Positions 54,469-61,881 of a stretch of DNA of 64,000 bases are shown one piece after another (the stretch's first letter is position 1; each line of letters starts with the position of its first letter). Where the stretch lies: NCBI RefSeq assembly GCF_007828045.1, contig NZ_VITN01000001.1:186001-250000 (forward strand), given 5' to 3'. The stretch is from Nitrospirillum amazonense (GTDB taxonomy: Bacteria; Pseudomonadota; Alphaproteobacteria; Azospirillales; Azospirillaceae). The position numbers were made by a program, and so were the translations under genes. The notes beneath the pieces were generated by a model. The model did not search any database and had not been told where the DNA came from. It worked only from the letters and a program-made list of their open reading frames with translations.

Positions 54469-55719
54469 ATGGAAAATGCAGCGCATCACAAATCATCACA
54501 TTTTCTTTTTCTTGAGGGAATTCGAGGTATAGGGGCCGTCCAGGTTCTCCTAAACCACTATGCCTCGGCCTTCCTTCCAGCCATTGTTGGGCTTCCTGGA
54601 TTGACTCATTTCCCCTGGGAAATATCGCTGGCCAATTCGCCGCTCTCTTTCCTGACGAGTGGAGGGACCGCCACCTACGCGTTTTTCACGATGAGCGCAT
54701 TCGTCCTAACCCAGTCCTATTTGGAGACAAGTTACACCGTCACCCAACGGATCTTGCAACGCGCCATCCGGCTTCTTGCACCGGCCATCGCCTCGTGGGT
54801 GGCGGCCCTGGTTCTGTTGGCCATCCTGCCGCAACCTCGGGCGTGGGTAGCGCCCTATGTTTCGCCATGGGCGAGGCAACGCTACGCGGAGGCCATGACC
54901 TTGCCGGCGCTGGCAAAGGACATGATCCTCAATTCCATGCTGCTCGGTTACGAAGGTGCCTCACTGTTCGATTTTGCGAACGCCAAGACTCACCTCCTCG
55001 TTGCTCGCCTGACAGAAAGCCTGAACCCCCCCTTATGGTCCCTGCACGTGGAGTTTTGGGGGTCACTTCTGGTGCTGTTGATGGCCCGATTATACCAAGC
55101 CCTTCCACGCCCCTGGTTCTGGGGGGTTTTCACGGCAACGCTGCTGGTAACGGGAACCAGCCATTACACTTTGTTCCTGCTGGGAGTCGCCGGCTATCTA
55201 GGGCGTCACCGGATGCTGGCACTGCGCGGCACCGCCCCAGCCTTGATGGGGACGACGCTGATCGCGGCGGCGGTGTTTCTTAGCACGCGAGCCGCATCCT
55301 TTCCCTTTGACAGTTGGGTGGTGGCGGCGCGGAGTGTGAGCCTCCTTGAGGCACCCGGCGGCAAATGGTTGCAGAACGAAGTGGCGGCGACGCTGCTGAT
55401 GGCGGGTATTCTGATACAACCGAGAATAAGGCACATATTGGCCGCCCCTTGGCTGGTGTGGCTGGGGCATCGTTCCTTTGGCCTGTATCTGGTGCACTTT
55501 CCCCTGCTGTTCACCGTCGGTTTCGCCATCTTCTCCGTGCTTCTGGCCTATCTGTCGCAAGGAACCGCGCTCTTCCTGACCGTCGCGCTTGGCGGCAGCC
55601 TGTCGCTGGCCGCCGCGACGCTGTTCGAGCGATGGATCGACCGGCCCGCCATACGCCTCAGTCGCAAGATGCTGCGTCCCAAACCATCCTCCGCGCCACT
55701 GGAAACCGCCGCGGAATAA
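54469..55719 (+). CDS. Membrane O-acyltransferase (acyltransferase 3 family), first copy
   Basis: 416 residues with about ten hydrophobic helices. The family motif R-x10-H is seen as FLEGIRGIGAVQVLLNHYAS (Arg19, His30). It should move an acetyl or similar group from a cytoplasmic donor to a sugar of the growing or finished polysaccharide. A close paralogue follows 55 bases later. The 205 bases before it are AT-rich and hold no gene, so it may have its own promoter. Confidence 0.9.
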   Translation: MENAAHHKSSHFLFLEGIRGIGAVQVLLNHYASAFLPAIVGLPGLTHFPWEISLANSPLSFLTSGGTATYAFFTMSAFVLTQSYLETSYTVTQRILQRAIRLLAPAIASWVAALVLLAILPQPRAWVAPYVSPWARQRYAEAMTLPALAKDMILNSMLLGYEGASLFDFANAKTHLLVARLTESLNPPLWSLHVEFWGSLLVLLMARLYQALPRPWFWGVFTATLLVTGTSHYTLFLLGVAGYLGRHRMLALRGTAPALMGTTLIAAAVFLSTRAASFPFDSWVVAARSVSLLEAPGGKWLQNEVAATLLMAGILIQPRIRHILAAPWLVWLGHRSFGLYLVHFPLLFTVGFAIFSVLLAYLSQGTALFLTVALGGSLSLAAATLFERWIDRPAIRLSRKMLRPKPSSAPLETAAE

Positions 55720-55773
55720 ACAACGGCCAGCCGGCGGGTCCTCGCCGTTGGGGCTTCTTTCCTGGAGTGGCTT

Positions 55774-57051
55774 ATGCCCGCCAATATGGAAGACGAAACG
55801 CATCAAGGATCACAAAATTTCACCTTCCTTGAGGGAATTCGTGGTCTTGGATGCCTTCAGGTCATGTTGATCCACTACCTGTCCGCATTCCTGCCGCCCT
55901 TGGCTCATGTTCCAGGGCTCCCACATTTTGACTGGGAAGTGCCGCTGGCCAGGTCCGAAGCCTTCGCCCTATTCAATGGCACCGTCACCGTCTTTCTTTT
56001 CTTCCAGATCAGCGCATTCGTCTTGGCTCAGTCCTACCTCAAGTTTAACCAGACCATATCCCGGCAAATACTCTGCCGGTTCGTCCGCCTGTTCCCCCCC
56101 ACCGCTTTTTCCATCTTATTGGCCATTATGCTGCTGGCGCTCCTCCCGCAACCTCGGGCCTGGGTTGCGCCTTATGCCCAATCACTGTGGGCGCAACGCC
56201 TATATGTCAACCCCATGACCTTAGTCTCGCTAACCCGCGACACGTTGATGGACTCCATGCTGATAGGCTATCGCGGCGCGTCCTTATTCGATATCATCGA
56301 CCCTCAGGGTGTCGTCATCAATCGACTTAACCTGAGTATGAATCCCCCTCTTTGGACACTGCATGCGGAATTCTGGGGTTCGCTTTTGGTGCTTCTATTG
56401 GCGCACCTCTACCGCCACTTACCCCGCGGGTGGTTTTATACGGTGTTCTGTGCCTTGCTGCTCGTGACGGGCACCAGCCACTTCACTTTGTTCTTGCTAG
56501 GATTCGCGACGTATCTGGCGCGCGACCTGTTGCTGACCCAGAAGGGACTCGCCGCAACGGCGGCAGGTCTCATCCTACTCACCATAGGGTTCTTTATCGC
56601 CGGATTGCCTACCTCCCTCTCCTTCGACCAACTACTGGAGGCCGCCCAGCATATCAGCTTGCTGCAAGCCACCGCAGGCGTGCGCCTACAGGCCGAGATC
56701 GCGGCGGTACTGGTGATGGTCGGCATCCTGGTTTTACCAGGTCTGCGGCGTAAGCTGTCCGCGCCCTGGGTGGTGAGGATAGGCCGCTGCTCTTTTGGTC
56801 TCTATCTGGTGCACTTTCCCTTGCTGTTTACTGTGGGCTTCGCGATCTTTAATTTGTTCCACTGGTACTTCCCCTACGGCGTTACCTTCATTATAACAGC
56901 CATACTGAGTGGCAGTCTGTCCGTGGCCGTGGCGAAACTGTTCGAGATATATATCGACCGACCGTCCCTACAACTCAGCCGCCGGCTGAGGACACGGGCG
57001 ACTCCCCGCCCCATCACTGGAACGGCCGGCTCGGAATTCCCGCAAAGATGA
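55774..57051 (+). CDS. Membrane O-acyltransferase (acyltransferase 3 family), second copy
   Basis: 425 residues, related to the first copy throughout: FLEGIRGLGCLQVMLIHYLS with the same R-x10-H, SAFVLAQSYL, LPQPRAWVAPYA, and FGLYLVHFPLLFTVGFAIF near the end. The pair is a tandem duplication that has diverged. ATG 55774 has GGAG seven bases upstream; an ATG four codons later matches the start of the first copy and is also possible. The two enzymes may act on different positions or sugars. Confidence 0.9.
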   Translation: MPANMEDETHQGSQNFTFLEGIRGLGCLQVMLIHYLSAFLPPLAHVPGLPHFDWEVPLARSEAFALFNGTVTVFLFFQISAFVLAQSYLKFNQTISRQILCRFVRLFPPTAFSILLAIMLLALLPQPRAWVAPYAQSLWAQRLYVNPMTLVSLTRDTLMDSMLIGYRGASLFDIIDPQGVVINRLNLSMNPPLWTLHAEFWGSLLVLLLAHLYRHLPRGWFYTVFCALLLVTGTSHFTLFLLGFATYLARDLLLTQKGLAATAAGLILLTIGFFIAGLPTSLSFDQLLEAAQHISLLQATAGVRLQAEIAAVLVMVGILVLPGLRRKLSAPWVVRIGRCSFGLYLVHFPLLFTVGFAIFNLFHWYFPYGVTFIITAILSGSLSVAVAKLFEIYIDRPSLQLSRRLRTRATPRPITGTAGSEFPQR

Positions 57052-57065
57052 TGCAGGCAACCCCA

Positions 57066-57884
57066 TCAAGAAAACAAGGCTTCGACGACGCGGGGCGAAG
57101 CCTTGTGCCCATACGCGGAATAAAGATGATACCGGGGTGGAACATGGATGTCGCGAATATCGGCCGGCACCTCTGGGAACCGATCCGCAAAATCCTTCCG
57201 GACGAAAAAAGCGTTCGCACCCGAATATGCATTGCAGCAAACCAGGACGTATCCAAATATTGAAAATAAATCGACAAAATTCTGCAAGGCGGCGCCAAAG
57301 TAATCATCGCCACCCCAGCGATGATCCGGATTATAAGCGATCTGAAATTTCGCCGGAGGGAGGAACTTCGCGTTATATTCAGCGATGAAAATCTTGGGAA
57401 GAACGCCACCGTTCAGCAGGGCTTCCGCGATGTAGATGTCATTGCCGTCAAGGTCGAGTGATATGAGGTCAACGGCCCCCGTTCCGATCGCCGCCATCCC
57501 CGCCTCGGCATGGCAAAGGACGTTGTTGCGCGTGATCCAGTCCCGGATATAGGTCAGCCGAGGCAGCGGCGTCGGATCGAAGACAAGTTCCTGCCCCCCC
57601 ACCCAGAAGCCGCGCCAGCCCAGGCCACCTAGGATGATGGTGTTGTTCTCCAAGCCATTGCCGACACCGAATTCGGCAAACGTTCCGCAGGACAGATTCA
57701 GCCTGCGCACCAGTTCCAGCGTGATCCCGTCTTCATCCGATTGGGAGAAGCCCTTGCGGCCAAACCTGTTCAAGGGGTTGGGGTGGACCGCCTGGAACCT
57801 TATGTTGGCGTCCTGGACCAGGATGTCCTTGAGCTGGCTCGTGGTCCGCTGCAAGGTGGCCACAGCGTCGTGAAGCTCTTCCAT
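57066..57884 (-). CDS. Methyltransferase-fold protein (FkbM-like)
   Basis: 272 residues. After a helical lead, FAEFGVGNGLENNTIILGGL (near residues 72-91) resembles the SAM-binding glycine motif, and ISLDLDGNDIYIAEALL the second acidic strand, as in FkbM-type and related O-methyltransferase-like proteins of polysaccharide loci. An IAEYNAKFLPP segment replaces the usual catalytic region, so activity is uncertain. It is minus-strand, 16 bases after the next methyltransferase gene, and converges with the acyltransferase. Confidence 0.72.
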   Translation of the reverse strand: MEELHDAVATLQRTTSQLKDILVQDANIRFQAVHPNPLNRFGRKGFSQSDEDGITLELVRRLNLSCGTFAEFGVGNGLENNTIILGGLGWRGFWVGGQELVFDPTPLPRLTYIRDWITRNNVLCHAEAGMAAIGTGAVDLISLDLDGNDIYIAEALLNGGVLPKIFIAEYNAKFLPPAKFQIAYNPDHRWGGDDYFGAALQNFVDLFSIFGYVLVCCNAYSGANAFFVRKDFADRFPEVPADIRDIHVPPRYHLYSAYGHKASPRVVEALFS

Positions 57885-57900
57885 ATTGCCCCCTTTTCGA

Positions 57901-58947
57901 TCACGACCGGCCAGTCGCGGGCCGGCGCCATGGATTTATCCGCAATAAACGGCGCAGAGCACCGCCGCGGGGCCGCAGCCGCACCTTTACGAGGGCCACT
58001 GTCAGCACGCCAAAATCCTTGTCGAAGGAATCGCGCACCGGCAGCATCTCGACCACATAACGCGGGTCACGCGCCAGACGCTCAACCAGGCTGTTGCAGC
58101 CCAGACCATCAAGCTCCTTGACCTTGTTCAAATAACAGTCATCGAAAATCACGACCGTCTTTTCGGACATGAGGGGCGCGACATTGTCCCAATCTGACTG
58201 AATAGTCTCTTCACTATGGCCGCCATCAATGAAGACGAAGTCGATGGGCCCAGCATCCGGCGATTGCCGGAATGCCTTCAGCGTGTCCTGGGTGTATCCC
58301 TGTATAAGCAGATGGTTTTGATTAAAAGCCGACAGCGCACCGCCGATTTCAGCACGAGACAGCGGATATTTTGAGAATTCCTTCTCATGAACCTCCGGCG
58401 TCATTTCCTCGAACAGATCAAATCCGACGTAACGCAGAGCCCCGGTCCGGGCGGGCGTGCGTCCCCCGGCCCGGATCATATCCGCAGCGTTCCGGCCATC
58501 GAACACCCCGATTTCCAGAATGGACCGCGGCCGCAACGCCAACAGGCATTGCAGCAACTGGCCATATCGCCGCGGGCGCCGGTCACGAATGGTAGCCAGG
58601 ACCTGGTTGAACGCATCCAACTCTTCGGCATCCTGGGGGGTGGGAACGAGCAGGCGTGGCGGAACCCGCCGTTTGAAGACCGTGGTCCCGCGCTCATCAG
58701 GGAAAAGCTGCAGATGACGCTTGGCGGCCAGGCCCAGCAGATGCGCATCGCCCGCCCGGGCCGCCGCCTCAACCAGCAGACGGCCGGCTTCCGGCACCGC
58801 CCCGGCGCGGGATGTCGCCGCTATCGCAAACTCCACTCCCGCCTGATGGTCGCCTTGCGACAGGCGCAACTTCGCCTTAGCCGACCACGCCTCCGCCTCA
58901 TCCGGATCCGCGACAATGCGGGCATCGTATTCACCTTCCGTGGACAT
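57901..58947 (-). CDS. Class I SAM-dependent methyltransferase with helical N-terminus
   Basis: About 348 residues from ATG 58947 (GTGGA upstream); ATG 58971 eight codons earlier is an alternative. Residues about 5-90 look like TPR-type helices (AWSAKAKLRLSQGDHQAGVE). The methyltransferase domain has SILEIGVFDGRNAADMIRAG (motif I), VGFDLFEEM and FVFIDGGHSEETIQSDW, as in Methyltransf_24-type enzymes. It may methylate a sugar or the glycan end. It leads the two-gene minus-strand unit with the FkbM-like gene. Confidence 0.82.
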   Translation of the reverse strand: MSTEGEYDARIVADPDEAEAWSAKAKLRLSQGDHQAGVEFAIAATSRAGAVPEAGRLLVEAAARAGDAHLLGLAAKRHLQLFPDERGTTVFKRRVPPRLLVPTPQDAEELDAFNQVLATIRDRRPRRYGQLLQCLLALRPRSILEIGVFDGRNAADMIRAGGRTPARTGALRYVGFDLFEEMTPEVHEKEFSKYPLSRAEIGGALSAFNQNHLLIQGYTQDTLKAFRQSPDAGPIDFVFIDGGHSEETIQSDWDNVAPLMSEKTVVIFDDCYLNKVKELDGLGCNSLVERLARDPRYVVEMLPVRDSFDKDFGVLTVALVKVRLRPRGGALRRLLRINPWRRPATGRS

Positions 58948-59410
58948 CGTTTCCACCAGGCCAAGTGACATCAAGATTCGGCATTCCTTGTTCAATCCGG
59001 ATGCTAGGTGCCCTGTACGACCCGGTGCTGGACGGCGAAAGAGGCAAGCTGTCGAGAAGTGGCGAGATTTGCTAATAATGTCAACGCCTGGGCGTTCGGC
59101 ACTGGCCTGCCCATTGCCATGCGTTTGCACGTCGGTTCAACATTTGACAATGCTGTCGCAGTTGACGCACACAATGGCGCTGACACCCTAACCCTTTGCC
59201 CTGTCGCGACAGCAGATAAATTCGGCCACCCCTTCTGCGCAGTAAATACGGGATTGACCATCCCTTGAATATTCCCCTTCACCCGCATCAACAGTTCTTC
59301 ATGACCCCAACGACCATCTGGCCACCAGCGGGTTGGCTTTTTCGGACCGGTCAAGGGTAGCCATCTCGACCCTTGCCCATGGTTCAGCGCACGTGGAGAT
59401 AATGAATTTA
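58948..59410. other. Intergenic region between divergent methyltransferase and galE genes
   Basis: 463 bases with no convincing gene: open frames here have random codon use and no ribosome-binding site. Promoters for both directions are expected. A GGAG at 59395-59398 serves galE. No repeat or strong hairpin was seen. Confidence 0.5.
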
Positions 59411-60397
59411 ATGAACAAGATCCTGGTCACCGGCGGGGCTGGCTTCGTTGGAAGCCATACATGCAAGTCGTTGGCTGCGGCAGGCTTTCTTCCCGTCACC
59501 TATGATGATCTGTCCAACGGCGTGCGTGACGCTGTTAAATGGGGGCCTTTCGAACAGGGCCGCCTGGAAGATGAAGCGCGGGTGGCCGCGGTGATGCGGG
59601 CGCACCGTCCCATCGCCGTCATTCATTTCGCAGCCTTCATCGAAGCGGGCCAGTCCGTTCGGGAACCGGCGCGCTTCTACCGCAACAACATCGGTGGCTC
59701 CCTGGCGCTGTTGCAGGTGATGCAGGCACACGGGCTGGACAAGATCATCTTTTCCTCGACCGCTGCGGTATACGGGAACCCCCAATTCACCCCCATCCCG
59801 GAGCATCATCCCCTTGCTCCGGTCAACCCGTATGGCCGCGGCAAGCTGATGACGGAGAGCATCCTGGCCGACTTGGACGCGGCCCACGGCATGCGCCATG
59901 TGGTCCTACGCTATTTCAATGCCTGCGGCGCCGATCCGGATGGAGAATTGCGGGAAAATCATCAGCCGGAGACCCACCTCATTCCATTGGCGCTTCAGGC
60001 CGCCTATGGCCAGCGCGCCGACATCGCCGTGTTCGGCACGGATTACCCCACGCCAGACGGCACCTGCGTCCGCGACTACGTCCATGTCACAGATCTGGCA
60101 AGCGCTCATGTCCTTGCCCTGAAACGGCTTTTGGCCGATGGCGCGTCCTTGACCGCTAATCTGGGGACGGGACGCGGCTATTCTGTGCGCGAAGTCATCG
60201 CCGCGGTGGCCGCCGTGACGGCGCGCGACGTTCCCATCCGCCTGGCTGAGCGCCGGCCCGGCGACCCCGCGATCCTGGTAGCCGACGCGACCGTGGCACG
60301 ACGTGAGCTAGGCTGGTCACCTCAATTCCCGGAACTGACGCAGCAAGTGCAGCATGCGGCCGTTTCGTTCGGCTATTTGGGAACCGGCGGCAGCTAG
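59411..60397 (+). CDS. galE: UDP-glucose 4-epimerase (ExoB-type)
   Basis: 328 residues from ATG 59411; ATG 59402 three codons earlier is equally possible because the GGAG is 12 or 3 bases away. The NAD motif VTGGAGFVGSHT is at residues 5-16; YDDLSNGVRDAVKWGPF is typical of the alphaproteobacterial ExoB group. SSTAAVYG and NPYGRGKLMTE give the catalytic Ser/Tyr/Lys. It supplies UDP-galactose for surface polysaccharide. A hairpin follows the stop. Confidence 0.9.
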   Translation: MNKILVTGGAGFVGSHTCKSLAAAGFLPVTYDDLSNGVRDAVKWGPFEQGRLEDEARVAAVMRAHRPIAVIHFAAFIEAGQSVREPARFYRNNIGGSLALLQVMQAHGLDKIIFSSTAAVYGNPQFTPIPEHHPLAPVNPYGRGKLMTESILADLDAAHGMRHVVLRYFNACGADPDGELRENHQPETHLIPLALQAAYGQRADIAVFGTDYPTPDGTCVRDYVHVTDLASAHVLALKRLLADGASLTANLGTGRGYSVREVIAAVAAVTARDVPIRLAERRPGDPAILVADATVARRELGWSPQFPELTQQVQHAAVSFGYLGTGGS

Positions 60398-60403
60398 CGC
60401 GGC

Positions 60404-60424
60404 GGGCACGGGCAAGCCGTGCCC
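60404..60424 (+). terminator. Hairpin after galE
   Basis: GGGCACGG (60404-60411) pairs perfectly with CCGTGCCC (60417-60424), loop GCAAG, 6 bases after the stop. No T-run follows. The remaining 264 bases to the next start hold no gene; the part around 60570-60680 is AT-rich and may be a promoter. Confidence 0.5.
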
Positions 60425-60688
60425 CGCTGCACCGGGCTAAGGTTATTGGACGCAGTTACCTTGACAGCGTTAGGACAAAAATGTCACGGTAGGGTATCTA
60501 GGGCACGAAAAATTACGCAACATCGCGGGTGGGGCATGCAGGCGATGAGGTGCGAAGATGCAATCTCGTAGTCAAGTCGCCATTCTCTCTAATGTCATTG
60601 GCATGCCATATATTGCCAGCTGGCAGCATGATGGCTTTCCCCACTTGTACTCTCCGTTCTTTTCCTGATATTTTACACAGGGTTTATA

Positions 60689-61654
60689 ATGATTTCCGCC
60701 ATCGCCAAAAGATCCCTTAAAGCCTTACTTATGCCGGTTTGGCGGCGCGTCAGTTACCGCATTGAGGTCCGTCTGGCTCCCACGCGGGAGCGCCTGCATC
60801 AGCTGGAACAGCAGTTGGCCCTTGTGCAGGCGCAGCAGCCATTCAACGGCGAGCATTTGGTCAACCGCATCATTGCCCTGGAAAATCGCTTCAATCATAT
60901 CGAGCACAACTTAAATCAGCAGCAGCCACTCAACGGCCAGCATTTGGTCAACCACATCACTGCCCTGGAAAATCGCTTCAATCATATCGAGCACGACTTA
61001 AATCACAGGCTGCATGCCCTGTCCGGCGCCCTTAATGAGCTTCAGGCTCAGTGGCGTGTGTACGTCCCCAGCTTTGTCGGCGCCATCGCCGCTGTGAAGC
61101 GGTCGGGAACGGAGGCCACGTCCCTAGCGCAGCGGGTGGACCAACTCGCTACTGGTTTGCAACAGCATCAGGAAACCTTACAGGAGCGTGAGCAGGTGCT
61201 GCAGGCACACGGCCAGGCATTGCGGGATTTGGCCAACGCGACGGAGACCGTGCTGCAGAGATTGGAACATATTGGCGGTGCCCCTGCCCTGCAGCCAGCC
61301 ATCGTACCGCCTCCCCTCCCCTTGCCTGTCATCAATGTCGCGCCCGAATCCGCCCGGCTGGACACCGCCCTGGAGGATATATCTGCCCTGGCGACGCGCC
61401 TGGAAAGCTTGGAAGCTCGACTGGACCAAAGTGTCCACGCGCTGCAGACGCATGTGAACGCCCAACCGGGTGTCGATGTGCAAGGGCTCAACAGCACCCT
61501 GTCGGCCCGCATCCACTCCGTGGGCTCCCAGACCGACGCGCTGAGCGAACAGCTGTTGCAGATCCGCCGTTCCCTGTCTGAAGACGTAAATGACCTCTGG
61601 CAGTTTGTCCGCGCTCATACCGCGCGCAATGAGGTCGCACTGCATCGGGAATAA
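60689..61654 (+). CDS. Long coiled-coil protein with internal repeat
   Basis: 321 residues, almost entirely helical with heptad patterns. The lead (LMPVWRRVSYRIEVRLAPTR) resembles the N-termini of coiled-coil proteins found before methyltransferases or glycosyltransferases in such loci. Two 29-residue repeats lie at about 49-106. A Pro-rich break near 205-215 separates two coiled coils. No enzyme motif is seen. It may scaffold transferases or act as a chain-length ruler; that is inference. A terminator follows. Confidence 0.68.
   Translation: MISAIAKRSLKALLMPVWRRVSYRIEVRLAPTRERLHQLEQQLALVQAQQPFNGEHLVNRIIALENRFNHIEHNLNQQQPLNGQHLVNHITALENRFNHIEHDLNHRLHALSGALNELQAQWRVYVPSFVGAIAAVKRSGTEATSLAQRVDQLATGLQQHQETLQEREQVLQAHGQALRDLANATETVLQRLEHIGGAPALQPAIVPPPLPLPVINVAPESARLDTALEDISALATRLESLEARLDQSVHALQTHVNAQPGVDVQGLNSTLSARIHSVGSQTDALSEQLLQIRRSLSEDVNDLWQFVRAHTARNEVALHRE
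60833..61006 (+). repeat. Tandem 87-bp repeat, two copies, in frame
   Basis: Copy 1 is 60833-60919 and copy 2 is 60920-61006. Each encodes 29 residues with the core LENRFNHIEH (QQP-NG-HLVN before it). The DNA is nearly identical (stretches such as CCCTGGAAAATCGCTTCAAT are unchanged), so the duplication is recent. 29 residues are about four heptads, so it keeps the coiled coil in register. Confidence 0.9.
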
Positions 61655-61666
61655 CTGCCTCGCACT

Positions 61667-61702
61667 CATGCAAAAGGCCTAAAGGCATAAGCCTTTTGTA
61701 TG
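61667..61702 (+). terminator. Intrinsic terminator after the coiled-coil gene
   Basis: CATGCAAAAGGC (61667-61678) pairs with GCCTTTTGTATG (61691-61702) with one G-T pair and a 12-base loop; the right arm contains TTTT. It starts 13 bases after the stop and separates this gene from the glycosyltransferase that follows. Confidence 0.6.
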
Positions 61703-61881
61703 GGTGCGCAAGTAGATCACTCTAATGGCGGACCACACACTCCACCCTGCCGGGTGTTTTATTCCCATTCCCCGTTAATGATAACATGCTATTAGATGGG
61801 GAAGCTGCCCCATGCCAGACCGTTTTTGATGACTGACCGGCAGGCGTACGTATACCGATTAATAACAAATCTGTGGTCCAA

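Noticed and set aside
59004-59354. A 116-codon minus-strand frame upstream of galE
   Set aside because: Random codon use, no ribosome-binding site and no recognisable feature.
60833-61006. Direct repeats as a CRISPR array
   Set aside because: Two adjacent 87-bp units without spacers, in frame within a coding region; no cas genes.
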